A DNA stretch of 64,000 nt from the NCBI GenBank assembly GCA_028023455.1, contig JAQFVV010006630.1, positions 471,696 through 535,695 on the forward strand, read 5' to 3'. Below are positions 10,533 to 23,407 of this stretch, piece by piece. The position numbers and the translations under genes are program-made. The notes beneath the pieces were generated by a model. That model saw only the letters and a list, made by a program, of their open reading frames with translations. It was not told where the DNA came from and searched no databases. Origin of the DNA: Epiperipatus broadwayi. Its lineage: Eukaryota; Onychophora; Udeonychophora; Euonychophora; Peripatidae. Every line of letters starts with the position of its first letter. Within the stretch, counting starts at the first letter, position 1.

Positions 10533-12979
10533 TTAATACCACATCTATATTTGGTTTTTAATTTTGAAAAGAAAAAAAGACAACTAAGATTACTTTTTTT
10601 TAAAATTTATGTAAAAGTAAATTGTATAAATAAATTGCTTTTCAGATTTAGGATTTAGATTGATAACAATAATTAATTAAAAAGAAAGAAAAGAAAAAGA
10701 TAAGAATTTTTTTTATTTATTAATCTCTGAATCTGGAAAAGGCAATTTATTTGCATTAATTAGATAGCTATTGATGGCTAGAGGAAGAATTTTGCAAATT
10801 TTAATTTAAAAAAAAATTGTAATTGGTTCAGATATAAATGCATTCAGCTATAAAAGGCTGGATCAGACTATTGTATGATACCTGCACCAACTCTGAGAGA
10901 TACAGACAACAACTTTGAAAGAGAATTGCACAAACTCTGATAGTTACATAACCTCGAGGAGATTCTGGCACAAACTGATATTTGCACAAATTCTGAGAAA
11001 TTCTTAGAAAAACTATGCCTGTGGAACTATGAGAGAACAATCCCTGCATATACTGAGGGCAATTCTATTTACAATGAATGTTAAACCTACAGCAAGGATA
11101 TTTTCTCCTACCATGATGTGCTAAGCTTCTCACCGGGACAGGTTCGGACTCCTTGTGTCTCCATTAACTGCCTATGATGCTATATTACAAAGAAACCACT
11201 AACAGACTCGCCCAAGCCTACTGTCAGTGAATCCTGATCTATGGAACATATTCAAGAAGTCTAGTGCACTAGCATTTAATTAAATTATTAAGATATCTTA
11301 TGTTCTATAATTTAAATAATTTTGTCTCAAATTTGATTTCTTTTTTTTTAATGTAAATGTGTTTCAAGTTTTATCTTATGTAATTTGGTTTCTGTGCATT
11401 TGATTTTTTTTAAAAGAGTGCTAGTTTCAAACCTATACTGTATGTCCCATTTAAGTCTTAGTAAGTAAGATAGTATAGTTTTATTTATAATCTCACATTC
11501 CTTTTTATTATAGAAAGCAGTCTGGATATTACAGACTATTTTAATTAACTTCTGGCTCATGACCCATTTTATTATTAGTTGTACTTATGTCGAGAAACTA
11601 TAATTATTTATAATAGAGTATTACGAAATGTAATAGTCATTAGTTTTATTCCTTCGAACTTCCAATTCATTTATTAGGGGCACGTACGATCGTTGTAACC
11701 CTTTCTATAGGTAGATCGCAAACTCCTAGCCTGTTTCACTGTGAGGGAGGTCAATAGATTGAAAGTAATATATTTCAACGCCCTGTTTTGTTTCTTAAAG
11801 TTAATGTTTCAGAAGCTATCTTTGCATTTCTCCTGTTTTGACATAATCTCTCAAATATGGACATTTATTATTTCCTAACTATGGGTTATAAGCAGGAAGC
11901 TAACCCACCTTTTCTTATGTGAGATCACTGAATACTTCTGCTATTGTCAGTATTTTGCACTCTTTCCGTTATACAATGCATAGAAATCATTTCTCCATTA
12001 TCAAAATAAATTCAAATAATATGATTCACAAAATAAATAAGGGATTTCTCACAGTAATATTATCACATTTAAATTATAAAATAAATTATATTTGACTCTT
12101 TAGATGTATTCAGTATTGAATGAAATCCTAGTTAATAAAATAAACGAGATATACAGTTTACCTAAGCTAATGTCTTATCGTAATTATGATAATTACAATA
12201 CTATGGCCAACTTAAATAAAATAAAACATGGTCTCTCAATTTTTGAAATAAGATAATGAATAATCTAGCATTAAGCTCAGATATTAAGAATGGGTAAGAG
12301 ATTTAATAGCCATTCTAAATATCCTAGAATAAATGTACTTAAATATCTTATAAATATAATATTGGTTCTTGTAAATTAAAATTTATCCAGAATAATAAAT
12401 ATGATCTTCAAATATAAAAATGATTTAAAATAAACATGTACAGTTATTTGAAATAAGCAAATAAAATTAGTTAAAGTGATTCAAAGTAATAAATCAAATT
12501 ATAATTCTTTATAAAGCAAAATATATCTTTGTTACATGTAATTTTAATGTTCATATACTCTTTTAGCAAATACACTTAAAATAATTTATAATATTTTATA
12601 AGTACTTAAATTTTATTCATATGTGGAATGATTTCTGGTTGATAAGAATGATATGAACAAATAACTATAAAAAAATTCATAAATAACAAACCAAATATGT
12701 ATTTTACAGAAAAACAAATACAAAATTACAAAAATGTCATATTTGAGTCCACAAAACAGAAGGTTTTCACAAGTTTATTTTCTCAAAATATATATCAAAA
12801 GGCTTAAAAATTTACATTAATGTTTTATATAAAAAAATTCAATTGGATTAAGCAAAATTAATCCAGCAGATTAAAATAAACTTTCCATTGTTAATTATCA
12901 AAAAGTTGTCATTTGTCAATTCATTCATACAATGATAATAACCTTTATATAAGTAGTGTCACTTTTGTGAATATTTAAC
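10533..12979. other. AT-rich sequence, mostly featureless
   Basis: I see no supported gene. Between 10840 and 11040 the phrase CACAAACTCTGA recurs several times, giving a short minus-strand frame (10828-11049) without a domain. A slightly GC-richer patch at 11090-11260 and another at 11670-11760 hold no recognised motif. Confidence 0.5.
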
Positions 12980-13026
12980 ATAATAATAATAATAATAGCA
13001 TGTCAATCCAGTGATGAAGGAGTGAC

Positions 13027-13110
<84 letters not shown>
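12980..13110. repeat. (TAA)n and long (TA)n microsatellites
   Basis: A (TAA)6-type run occupies about 12980-12997. An uninterrupted TA run of ~83 bp occupies 13028-13110 and could extrude as a cruciform. Several LTR-like elements in this window begin right beside TA runs, so this tract may mark an element boundary (see element G). Confidence 0.95.
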
Positions 13111-13114
<4 letters not shown>

Positions 13115-13700
13115 ATTTATTCCTATAACAAACATTTGAAAATTTAAAATTATTTATTATATTTTGTCCTCATTATTAGCAAAGTTTAAATATAAAAATT
13201 ACATATCTAAGCCAACCAATAAAGCTATAAAGATAAGATATAATTTCTCAATACCTTGATAAAAACTGTTAAAATGACAGTTAAAGACATGGTAAAGTAT
13301 TATACATGCTTTATTAAACATACTAAAAACTACATGCAAAATCCATCTTCAAATAATTAAGTAAGACAAAATAAAAAGTATGATGGATATCTCATAAGAA
13401 TGTACCTACTTTTGAAGGCTATTATAGGATCTACGACTTTGTCACTAGTCAAAAACAATAATGAAAATGCACATCAATGATAAAATTATTAAATAGGAAT
13501 TGCCTTAAAATAGAAAGAGCCCAAACAACTATTTCCAAAAATATATGCATATCTTTATATATAAACTAGCAAGACAATAAATAATAAGAAAGAGAGAGAA
13601 AGCTACTATTTTTAAAAAATATATACTGGCAAGTTTGTATAACTAACAAATGTAAAAGATGATAAATAATAGTAACTAATGCCAAATATGACACTATTAA
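13111..13700. other. AT-rich sequence without recognised feature
   Basis: I see no gene, RNA or repeat between the TA microsatellite and the inverted repeat at 13701. A short purine run (GAAAGAGAGAGAAAG) near 13585-13602 is simple sequence. Confidence 0.55.
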
Positions 13701-13762
13701 CTAGCTGTATTTTTATATTGGACTATTTCCATCATCAATATGTGTGTTAAATGTCTTTAGAA

Positions 13763-14630
13763 CTTGAAACCACAGCCATAAAAATTACTCCTTATCCACC
13801 TAAAGTTTGGCTTCACACTGTGGATGATACATTTGTTGTATGGCCACATGGTGAAGCATTGCTACAAACTTTCTGGACACTCATCAACAACATATCCCCT
13901 TCAATTAAATTCACAATAGAGCCAGACTCCCTCATTGCAAAATCAAAACTACAGTTACCAAAAACCTACACATACAGGAAAATACCTAGCCTGTACATCT
14001 AATAACACCAGAAACACAAAACATGGAGTTATACTATCACCGTGGAACAGAGCAGAAGTTTGTTCAGAAACTGGCAATTTGGAAAAAGAAAAGATCTATA
14101 TAGAACAAACTCTTAAGAAAAATGGCTATCCATCAGCTGTTATTAAGAAAACATTAAATAGACAACAAAAGGAACCATCAAGAGAAAAGACAGTTATTGG
14201 TACTGTAGGGTATCCATATATTCCAAAAATAGCAGATAAATTAAGGAAAATCTGCAATCAGTATAACATCAGAACAGCTTTCCAGAGCCATACCACACTA
14301 CGAGGAATTCTAACATCTACAAAGCCTATACTTGAAATGCTGCAAAGAAAAAAACTGCATCTATGAAATACCATGTGAATGTGGAAGAACATTTATTGGT
14401 GAGACCAGCCGTCCCATTCAAAGGTGCTTGCAAGAACATAAACTGATGATTAGAAGAGAGAAAGCATATGTCTAAGGTAGCAGACCATGTATGGACCAGT
14501 GAACATATGTTCGATTGGGAAAAGACAAAAATATTGGAAAAGAAGAATAGGTACAAAGAAGAAAATTTAAAGAAGCTGCTCACATGACAATGGCAAAAAG
14601 TCCCATAAGTCAACCTATTGTGCCTATACA
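13763..14630 (+). pseudogene. Penelope RT C-terminus plus GIY-YIG endonuclease, broken
   Basis: The first frame (13751-14002) contains HTVDDTFVVWPHG, which matches the Penelope reverse transcriptase motif C (YVDDT with the catalytic aspartates kept). The second (13935-14366) continues with a Penelope-type linker containing LKKNGYPSAVIKKTL. A third frame around 14345-14480 reads CIYEIPCECGRTFIGETSR, the GIY and YIG elements of the endonuclease (altered to CIY and FIG), followed by RCLQEHK. At least two frame changes and in-frame stops separate the pieces, and everything upstream of RT motif C is missing. The two domains identify a Penelope-like element that reverse transcribes at a chromosomal nick. 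Confidence 0.85.
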
Positions 14631-14737
14631 TAATGTATGGAAACCACCACTAATCAACTTTACTCTGATGAAAAAGTGGAGAAATCAGGAGGAACCTCAT
14701 AGATAAGTATATGAAATTACTACATATTGTTGCCTTT

Positions 14738-14890
14738 GGCAGGATGGCTCAGTTGGTTAGAGCATTACCTTAAACTTCAATAATCAAGAATCTAAGGACC
14801 CAGATTTGAATTCTATGCTAATACTGTCACTGGTCAGGCCAGCAACACCTGAAGAAAAGGGGAGAAAAATATCTCTTGAAACATTGTGCA
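14738..14890 (+). mobile_element. tRNA-derived SINE-like sequence
   Basis: GCAGGATGGCTCAGTTGGTTAGAGC carries a good pol III box A (TGGCTCAGTTGG at 14745-14756). A weak box B (GATTTGAATTC at 14803-14813) follows at a tRNA-like distance. The anticodon region does not fold well, so this is not a tRNA gene. A body rich in GAAAAGG follows to about 14890. It lies in the 3' part of the Penelope copy. I could not define target duplications. Confidence 0.55.
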
Positions 14891-14990
14891 TATACTAACC
14901 TGTTTGCTGTGATATTACAGTTAGTGCATATACTAACCTGTTTGCTGTGATATTACTAACATTTGTTTGCTGTGATATTACTAACAGTTG
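14885..14990 (+). repeat. Short tandem repeat after the SINE
   Basis: GTGCATATACTAACCTGTTT followed by GCTGTGATATTAC occurs twice (14885-14924, 14925-14957), and the last part occurs a third time to about 14985. The unit is ~40 bp. It may be the tail of the SINE or a local duplication. Confidence 0.8.
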
Positions 14991-15591
14991 AATGCATTTG
15001 GAATATTTAACTAAAATTAAACTTTTCTAAAGACATTCAACACACATATTAGATGATGGAAATAGTCCAATATAAGAATACAGCTAGAACACCGTCATCA
15101 CAAACCTTCAGAAAAACATGACTTCATTAACTTTATGCCATAAATAAAATAGAAATGTACATCTACTAATTCAGCTTACAACATAACAATATACATATAA
15201 TAAATAAGTTATATGTAAAAGAAAAATACATAGTATTTTAAAATGTGCAAATATGATGAATTGCTATTCTAAGAACTTAAAATATTTTAAAATATAGCAT
15301 GTAATATGAAAATAATATGCACCTAAAATAAAAAATGTTATGCAACAATTATGAATACAAGTAAATGTAATCTTACTGTCAAATAAATAATAAAATCAAG
15401 TAAAGCTCTTCTGCTTTTTCCCCATAACATTTACACTGGAATGTAAGTAGGTAAATTTGGCAATTAATGATTTGTGGACATAAACAATATTTATTATAAA
15501 CTATAATATAATCAAAATTTCAAAATTTAGAATTTTGAATATTACATATAAAAGTGTTTCCAGATCCTTAATAAAACCTTAAGATGATTAT

Positions 15592-16122
15592 ATCATCATG
15601 ATCATCAACCATTATCAATACAGTGCAGAATAAAGGTCTCTCCAAGTTCAAGCCATCTTCTCCAATCTTTAGCTTCTTTTCTCCACATCACCCCTGCACA
15701 CTTTCTTATTTCATCCATCCATCTCACATGTGGTTTCTTTCTGGGTCTTTTACAATCCCTTGGAATCCAGTTCAAGATTTCAATTGTCCATCTATTATAA
15801 TCTCTTCTAGAAATATGTCCAGTCCAACTTCACTTCAATCCTTTAATTTTTTCAATGAGGTCAGTAACACCTGTTTGTTCTCTTACCCATATATTGTGTT
15901 TTCAAACTCTTCTTGTTACTCACAACATGCATCTCTCCATGCTTTTGTGATTGGTCTGAAGTCTCTATATTGCTAAAGTGTCCATGTCTCAGATCCATAA
16001 GTAAAAAGTGGTAAAACACATTTATTAAAAACCTTCCTTTCTAAACACATAGGCATATATTTTTTAGTATCAAGTTATATCTATCAAAAGCACTCCAACC
16101 AAGTTTAATTCTATGATTAATT
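15592..16122 (-). mobile_element. 5'-truncated RTE-type LINE fragment
   Basis: It is closely similar to the 3' end of the LINE at 24977-31591, covering its last ~520 bp. That includes the GGTTGATGATCATGATGATA tail and the RT C-terminal region read on the minus strand (KLGWSAF... onward in degraded form). It begins at the 5' side in the middle of the HRIKLGW segment, a typical 5' truncation of target-primed reverse transcription. Several frame lesions exist. The plus-strand frame at 15623-15976 is an antisense shadow. Confidence 0.85.
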
Positions 16123-17897
16123 ACTATATACTAGCAATTAATAAATAAATCTATGGATCTATGAATTAAAATTATGATATGTGTTTATTAAATGGCAATA
16201 AATAGTTCTATAAGTTTCTAACTTCATCCATCAAAAAAATGTTTTGCTTGACAATGCTTTTCTAAAACACATTTATTCAAAATCACAAAAGTATTTAGCA
16301 GGAGAAAATTACTCAATTCTAAATGTCATATTTACAGTCACAACAGTTTCCATAGTTATGCTTCAAGACAAAAAAAAACTTGCAGGATTTATATATTTTA
16401 TAGGCATTATAAAATAATCAAAATGCAGACAAATCATTTAAATTCATTAAAATACAATGTCTTTTTGCAGATATAGTTAAAAAAAATTTATCAAGTGAAA
16501 AACTTAAATTTCACCTAATATTTATTACACAGTTTATAGCAATTTAATTTTTTATACCCCCATCTTGAAAAATATTAATTTTCTTCAAGAGGAGAAAATA
16601 GAAACAGTCACAATAATTACACTTTTTTATCTGTACTGTCACAAATTAACAATATAATCTCTTTCAATAAAATAAGCAGAAATACATTTTTATTGAAGTA
16701 TGAAAATGTTTAAATAAATTCCAACTGTGTAAAATATTTTAAACATTATAGTAATTTAATAATATTACCAACAAAGCTGGCAGTTAGCAAGACTCTAGTT
16801 CTTTAAAGTTTAAATTTAGACAAGTGTTCCCAAATATAAGTTTAGCCTAAAATACTTAAGCTAAGGGGAAAAAATAAATTTTAAAGAAAATTGCACTTTT
16901 AAAATTTAAAATATGACTGCTACAAATTAAAAATAAATATTAAACTGATTGATGACCTTGAGCAGATGACAATCTCACCTATTTATAGTAGTCATCTGAC
17001 CACTTTATAAGATTGTATGAATCTTTTAACATATAATCTCTTCTCTTATTAGATCAAATCCTGATCTACTGTAACTAGGAAAGGTTATCAGGTAAAACTT
17101 TGCCTAATTAATATTCAATTTTAAAATAAACCAGCTGGATCTGGTCTAGATAATTTTAAAAAATTATTAAAAATACTTTCTCATTGGAAATAAAATAATT
17201 ACTTAAACTTACAGACACCAGGATAAAATAACAATATAATATAATTGAAACTTATATTACATATTTAATAAAACAAATATTACAAATAATATTTAATACA
17301 TTTATTTACTATTGTTTAAATGTAGACCAATTTCTCAGAATACAAAATAAAACTATCTTTAAGAAAATATTAAAAATAATTAATATTTACAATAAATATA
17401 ATATTTATTCATTCATTCAACATTCATTTATCTATTGCTATTAAAAATCCTAGTTTTATTTATTAGTTTTATTAATTGTTTTTATACAAATAAATTTAAA
17501 ATATTTAAAATTAAAATGAATTAAAATATTATAGCTATAATTTAAGTACCAGCAATTCAAAAATATTGGTTTGAACTTGGGTTCTTAACTTTAAAAATAA
17601 TATACTTTTTGAAATATTTTAGATGATTAAATTATCACTAAATTAGCATTATTAACTAAAAAGCATAATTTATCATCTGAATTACCTCGTATTTAAAAAT
17701 TTTAAGACTTTAGTATGATAAGCACTTATTTAAGCCTAAAACTATTATAATTTAAACTATATAAAATTTATTTTACAGCTGTACATTCTACAAAATACAA
17801 GTATAGTAATTTTTCTATTTAATTTATGATTTACAAATTACTAATAAAAAATCTATTAATGACAGAATTGAACTATTTAATTTTTTTTATAGATCTC
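16123..17897. other. AT-rich sequence without recognised feature
   Basis: Dense A/T with stops in all frames. I saw no gene, RNA or repeat boundary. Confidence 0.5.
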
Positions 17898-18135
17898 TTG
17901 GTATATAATTTGATTTGGCATTTATATATATAAATTAAAATTTTAATGGTATATAATTTGATTTGGCATTTATATATATAAATTAAAATTTTAATGGTAA
18001 ATACAATATTATAGTTTAAACATTAAGTTTAAAAAATTTGAAATTCAGTTAAAGCTGTTGAGGATTACCATGTAATCAAAAGCACTACAAAAGAATTTAA
18101 AGTATAATATTGTATTTACCATTAAAATTTTAATT
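17898..18135. repeat. 49-bp tandem duplication with nearby inverted copy
   Basis: A 49-bp unit (GGTATATAATTTGATTTGGC...) occurs at about 17899-17947 and again at 17948-17996 without change. The sequence that follows (AATGGTAAATACAATATTAT, 17990-18015) returns as its reverse complement at about 18100-18135, giving a ~33-bp-arm hairpin with an ~85-bp loop. Confidence 0.8.
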
Positions 18136-20849
18136 TTTTTTTAATATATATTTTATAATGGTTATTGTATTTTACATTTATATATATATATATATTCTAA
18201 CCAATCCGTTTGCATATCCAGTTCCGGGCAATATAATATTAAATGAAATGGGTTAGCTCAGTTACAGATTACATTTGGTTCAATGCAAATAATTAATAAA
18301 TAAAATATCCTGCATTAAAATTAAAATGTTCCACTAGCTCAAATTCAAAATAAGAATAAGGTTCAGTTTATAAAAAAATAAATCAATAAATATTTAATAT
18401 TTCATGAGACTTGGAAGTGAAAATACAGGTGACAAGAAAGATTGCATTGAGCCAATATCCCACAGGATACTACCTCAGTGGCATAAGAACACTATCCCCC
18501 TTGTTACTATTTCAAATAACAAACTTATAGTAATCTTATGACTATAATAAATCCTACTCATTAAGATTAAATTAATAATTAAATCTTAATCTTCTATTTA
18601 TAATAATTTAGCTCAATAAAATCTCAGGTTCATAAAATTATTCCAAGTTAATTAAAAATCAGTGTAGTAAAACATCAGAAGGGATTTTATGTCATACTCT
18701 ACTACACTTTAAACTAATAATAACAAATAATAATAATATTCTTCATTGTATGAACTAATTCTGTATATCTTTTCTTTTCACTATAATTTTTATTACCATA
18801 ATAAAATAATATAATATAATTTTTTATCTTCATGTAATAATATAATAAATACATGGTAGCATTTGATAATCTGACAAAGGTGTGTGACAATGGATAGCAT
18901 ATAATTTGATATACTATTGCGATAACTAATTTATGACCATAAGATAATGTAAAAAAATATATAACTTAATTAAATGAATATCAAGAAAATATTCGAACTC
19001 TTAAGATAATTCTTTATTTATCTTTGTGCAAAATCATATGTTCGTTTCTATTATTCTGGGTGCATTGTGTGGTCTCATGCAGTATAGTGGAAGGAATAAA
19101 CAATCTAGACACAAATTTTGAAAAACAAATTTAACAAAGTTTATTATTAACAATAAAATAAAATAAACAATTTATTTACAATATTTACATAAGATATCCT
19201 CACTTTACACCATTTTACATTTTTTATTACTTAGTTATTAAAAAAAATTTAGAATTATTTTATACTTAAGACAATAATAATAAAATACTACCATTTTATT
19301 TATCTCTTTCTAATTAAACTTATTATAAATAACATTTATTTATTTTTATTTAAAAGAATATATTCTATCCTTAAATACTATTTAATTATATGTTTCTTTC
19401 TAAAAACATCCATAAAAACATACTATGGAAAACATAAAAAATAACATTATCGTGAGTATGGATTTTCTTAAAAATTAAACAATTTTCATCTTGCAATGTC
19501 AAAGATGTTACATAAAATGTCTATCTAATATTTTATTACTAGATTTGGTGGATATCATTATTTATTACACTATGTTTATTAAATATAACATATTCCCACT
19601 TAGCATTTTTTTTAATACTATATAGTTGTAATTACCGATATGTTCCTATTATGTGATAAATACAAAATTACACCTATGCTTATTATTTATATCATTTTCC
19701 TTTATAACATTATATTTTTTAAAATATGCAATACTTATTTTTTTTTTTAAAAAAAAATAGAGCATTTAAAAATTATTTGACATTTTAAAGAACAATTTTG
19801 TTTTACATACTTTATTCTTAAAATTTTATTTTACTTCCAAATAAATCCAACAAATATATCTTGTGATTCTTTTTTCTTTTTAGGATTCATTGGATTTTCA
19901 ATTCCAATTTATACAAATTCTACTTCTTCTAAGTAAATGAACTTATCTCATTCAAACGATAGCATATCTTAAACTCTAAATTATCTATTATTTCTTTTCA
20001 AATATATCATATTGAACAATGTAGTTACATTGGAAATTTAGATAGCAAATAGAGGAGTAGGAAGGGAAGCAAAACTAGAGTATAACTCATAGCATATATC
20101 AAAAATATCATGGCACAGTATATCTATAAAAAATAGAGGCATGACCTAGTCTAATGTCTTCCAATAATATCAATGATGTCAAGCTATTCCTTCAGCTTTA
20201 TTGAAACGTCAATACCTAAAGAAAAATAGACACTGTCCAAAATAAATATACAATTACAGGGCTTTGTTAACTGCATTGCATATCCACTAAGATTATAAAA
20301 TATTCTTCATATTCCCTCATCACATCCTATTACAACATCATCTTGGGTTCATGTTTACCATAGTACTACCAAGTCACTATCCTATTTTTACTTCCTAAAA
20401 GATTTATCACATCTTAGATCGACAAAATAACTATCTTGCATATTCTAAACAATAAATAAAATTTATTTATAATTAGTGCAATCTCACTGATCCACAAGAA
20501 AAGTTTGCATACTTCCTCATTCTATATTCTAAAACATATACAAACTAATCCGATAATACTTTGAACATCCAATAATATGAATGTTTTTTAAAAGAATCAC
20601 ATAAATATTTATTACCATGTTGGGTTATATTACTAGTATAAAATTATAGTATGCATATTCCCTAAATAAATCTTAATCTCATAATGTTTAAAGTGTTGTA
20701 CAAAATGCATTTACATATAATTAAAACATTTATACTTCCATTTATTATTATTCATAGGCAATCTAAAAAAAATCAAAATATACATCACAAAATTATGAAT
20801 ATTCATTAACTATTACTAAGTGATATTAGCTTGTTATCACCTATGAAGT
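18136..20849. other. AT-rich sequence, possible continuation of repeat I
   Basis: No gene was found. Repeat I (20850-23393) probably runs on into 20000-20850, but its relative J is interrupted at 60862, so the far end cannot be placed by comparison. A weak tract near 19050-19150 (GGTGCATTGTGTGGTCTCAT) is slightly less AT-rich. Confidence 0.4.
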
Positions 20850-23393
20850 CTTCTTTTCCATCAATTAAATACATTGCATACATGAAAAAAATACATCCAT
20901 ACTTTTATTTTAAAATGTTCTTATTTAAATTATTAAATTAATATATTATAGGATTTTAATATTATCAATAGATTAATGTTCATGTTCCTACACTTATACA
21001 TCCAAAAATTAATTACATTTTAAAAAGAATAAATGAATTAAAACCATATTTACATAAACCTTCAGCTATATATTTTCATCAGTTCAAACATTTCTATTTT
21101 CTTTCTCGAAAGTTTTTTTTTTTAAATGTTCTCTTCAAGAGCAATTTTGAAACTCCCCCATTGCTATGCTTCTCTTGCTTGACAATGAACAATTGTCCCT
21201 GACTTTGCACATGCATTGTACTCCTTCCTGTACTAAGAGCATAGATTTAAAATGAATAATAATAAAAATATTATGACATCTTAAAATTTTGAAAAATTAC
21301 ATGAAATAATAATCAATCTATCCTGGAAGAGTTTATAGAACAACAGTTTATGACTTCTATAGCCCAGAATGATGATTATTGAAATTATAACAAAATAATA
21401 ACTTTTAAAAATAATTCCGTGAAGCTTCTATACTTTAGTATTCCATATCTGCATATTGATGCACCATTTTCCATTGGTTTAGCTTAAATTATCCAGATAA
21501 ATTATTTGCACAATCTTAAATATTTCCATAATTCCATATTTTATTTATTAACATGTTCATTTTCTTTATAGGTTTCTTCTTCAAGGAAATTTATTGTTAT
21601 TTATTACATATTCAGAGGTTTTTCTTGTCTTAAATTATCAGCTTTTATAACAATTTTATATATGCGTATTAACCCTTTATATGCCTCAGGTTTTTTTCAT
21701 AACATACGCTTTTCTAGAATATCTTCATTAATCTTTACTTGAGATAATTTTCTTACAAGTATTTTAAATGTTACCTTTAAAAAGGATATAATATTTACTC
21801 AAATAATATTGTATTTCCATAAATTTATTATAAAGTATACTTGTCCTTTTGTTTATTAATACTGGACAAGACTTATCTTGCTATATAAAATAATGCGTCT
21901 TTAATTTTAATCGGCAAACAGTTTTTCCAATGAGTTTCCCCATACAATATCCATAAAATTAATTTATTCATTTGAATAGTCCTTTTGTTCAATATTATTG
22001 AAACTACATTAATAAATATTATACTCATTTTTAAAGTATTATAAGTTGAATACATTTTCCTTATTGGTATATCCATTTTATTATTGTGAAGTTATAATTT
22101 AGATTTTGACGAATACTACTGATAACGGACTTTTAAAAATTAACAAGGCATAGTAAATGAAGTTATTATTAATATTTTTATTATGACGCTCTCTCTCTCT
22201 CTTTGCAAATACTTTTTAAAATAATAATAACCTACTAGTTTTTGCAAATAAAATTGTAAGAGAACACTAAAAATTGACTAAAATAATCAAATTAAAATTT
22301 ACTATCACCTAGATAGCTTCTGATATGATTCTGCTATCTTTAATACATTTTTAGTCACACTTAATCACCTCCCTGCAATCAGTATTTAGAACTAGAAAAT
22401 ATGTCATTCTATTGGTTGATTCTTACTTTTGGTTTGATGCCAAATTTGCATAATGTTAGAAACTTACACAATTAAATTTCAAAATAAAAATATGACATAT
22501 TAAAACTTTAAAAATATTATTTAAATATTACTTTTAAATCAATTATTACTTTACTAAAAAATAATTAAATACCTTTAAATGACTTATAAAAACAATATTT
22601 AATAAATCTATCCCACTCTTAATATTTAATTTATCTATTTTTATTTTAACAAAATATTTAACTTTTTTATTAACTGTACTCGTTTTTATTACATTGTTTA
22701 AAACATTTTATACGATAGTCAACTTTATATTTAATATTTGCATTTATGATAGGTAATAATTCTATCCAATTCTATAATGAAATTTTACAATACTTAAAAC
22801 TTTACTAATAAATACTAGCAAGCAAGTGTGTAAAATTATATATTATTATACAAATCACATGACTAATATAACCAGTACAGACGTTATTCAATTTTTCTGT
22901 CTGGGAATAATAATAAATTGCTACATTTATTTTATTAAATCAAATAATACATTTATATAAAATTGGAAAGATAATTTAGAAAATATAGAATTAAATATAA
23001 CTTTCACTACCATAAAACTAACTTTTTAAAATATACGATATTAATTATGATTATTAAATATAATTTATAAATTTAAATATAACATTTACTTAACTATAAG
23101 TTTAAAACTATTAAATTTGAACTTTTAAACATACTTTTAATTATTTATAGCTGTGTTATTTATTATGGCCAGCTTTTGCAACCATATGTAATAATATTTT
23201 TTAACTTTATTTAACTATTTTAAAGTTACTTATTATACTTTTATGCTTTACGTATTTTTATTTAGCTTTAAATTGTACTTCTAAGATATTACTAACAAAA
23301 TATAACTAACACATCAAGAGAACATATTCCAAAATTTAAAATTTTTAGTAATTTACTGTGATGAGCTATTTCTGACCGATAGAAAAGGGCACA
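20850..23393 (-). mobile_element. Large repeat I (minus-strand relative of J)
   Basis: Read on the minus strand it starts TGTGCCCTTTTCTATCGGTC directly beside an (AT)n tract. It is similar, with many substitutions, to 57373-60862 read on the plus strand. Clear anchor segments are GGTTGxAAAAGCTGGCCATAAT (23160 vs 57582), the CCAATxxxATGA..TATTTT segment (22405 vs 59345), GCAAAGAGAG (22195 vs 59513), and TCTATAAACTCTTCCAGGA (21330 vs 60367). J has about 1 kb extra near 57.9-58.9 kb. A 67-codon frame at 21873-22076 aligns with a 60-codon frame in J but shows no sign of coding constraint. The class is unknown; the TG start in (AT)n suggests an LTR-like end. Confidence 0.65.
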
Positions 23394-23407
23394 ATATATA
23401 TATATAT

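Larger units (their letters stand above)
13701..15087 (+). mobile_element. Decayed Penelope-like element framed by ~60-bp inverted repeats
   Basis: The outer sequences 13701-13760 and 15027-15087 are inverted copies of each other with a few mismatches; compare CTAGCTGTATTTTTATATTG with CAATATAAGAATACAGCTAG. Between them lies the 3' part of a Penelope reverse transcriptase/GIY-YIG gene and a tRNA-derived SINE. Penelope copies are often 5'-truncated and flanked by partial inverted or direct copies of their terminal repeats, which fits. I see no hammerhead core here, unlike the second Penelope family at 26.7-30.3 kb. Confidence 0.65.

Noticed and set aside
13701-13760. Hammerhead motif (TTGATGATGGAAATAG) at the ends of the second Penelope copy
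   Set aside because: The core fragments are present but there is no helix II between them, so the fold is not possible.
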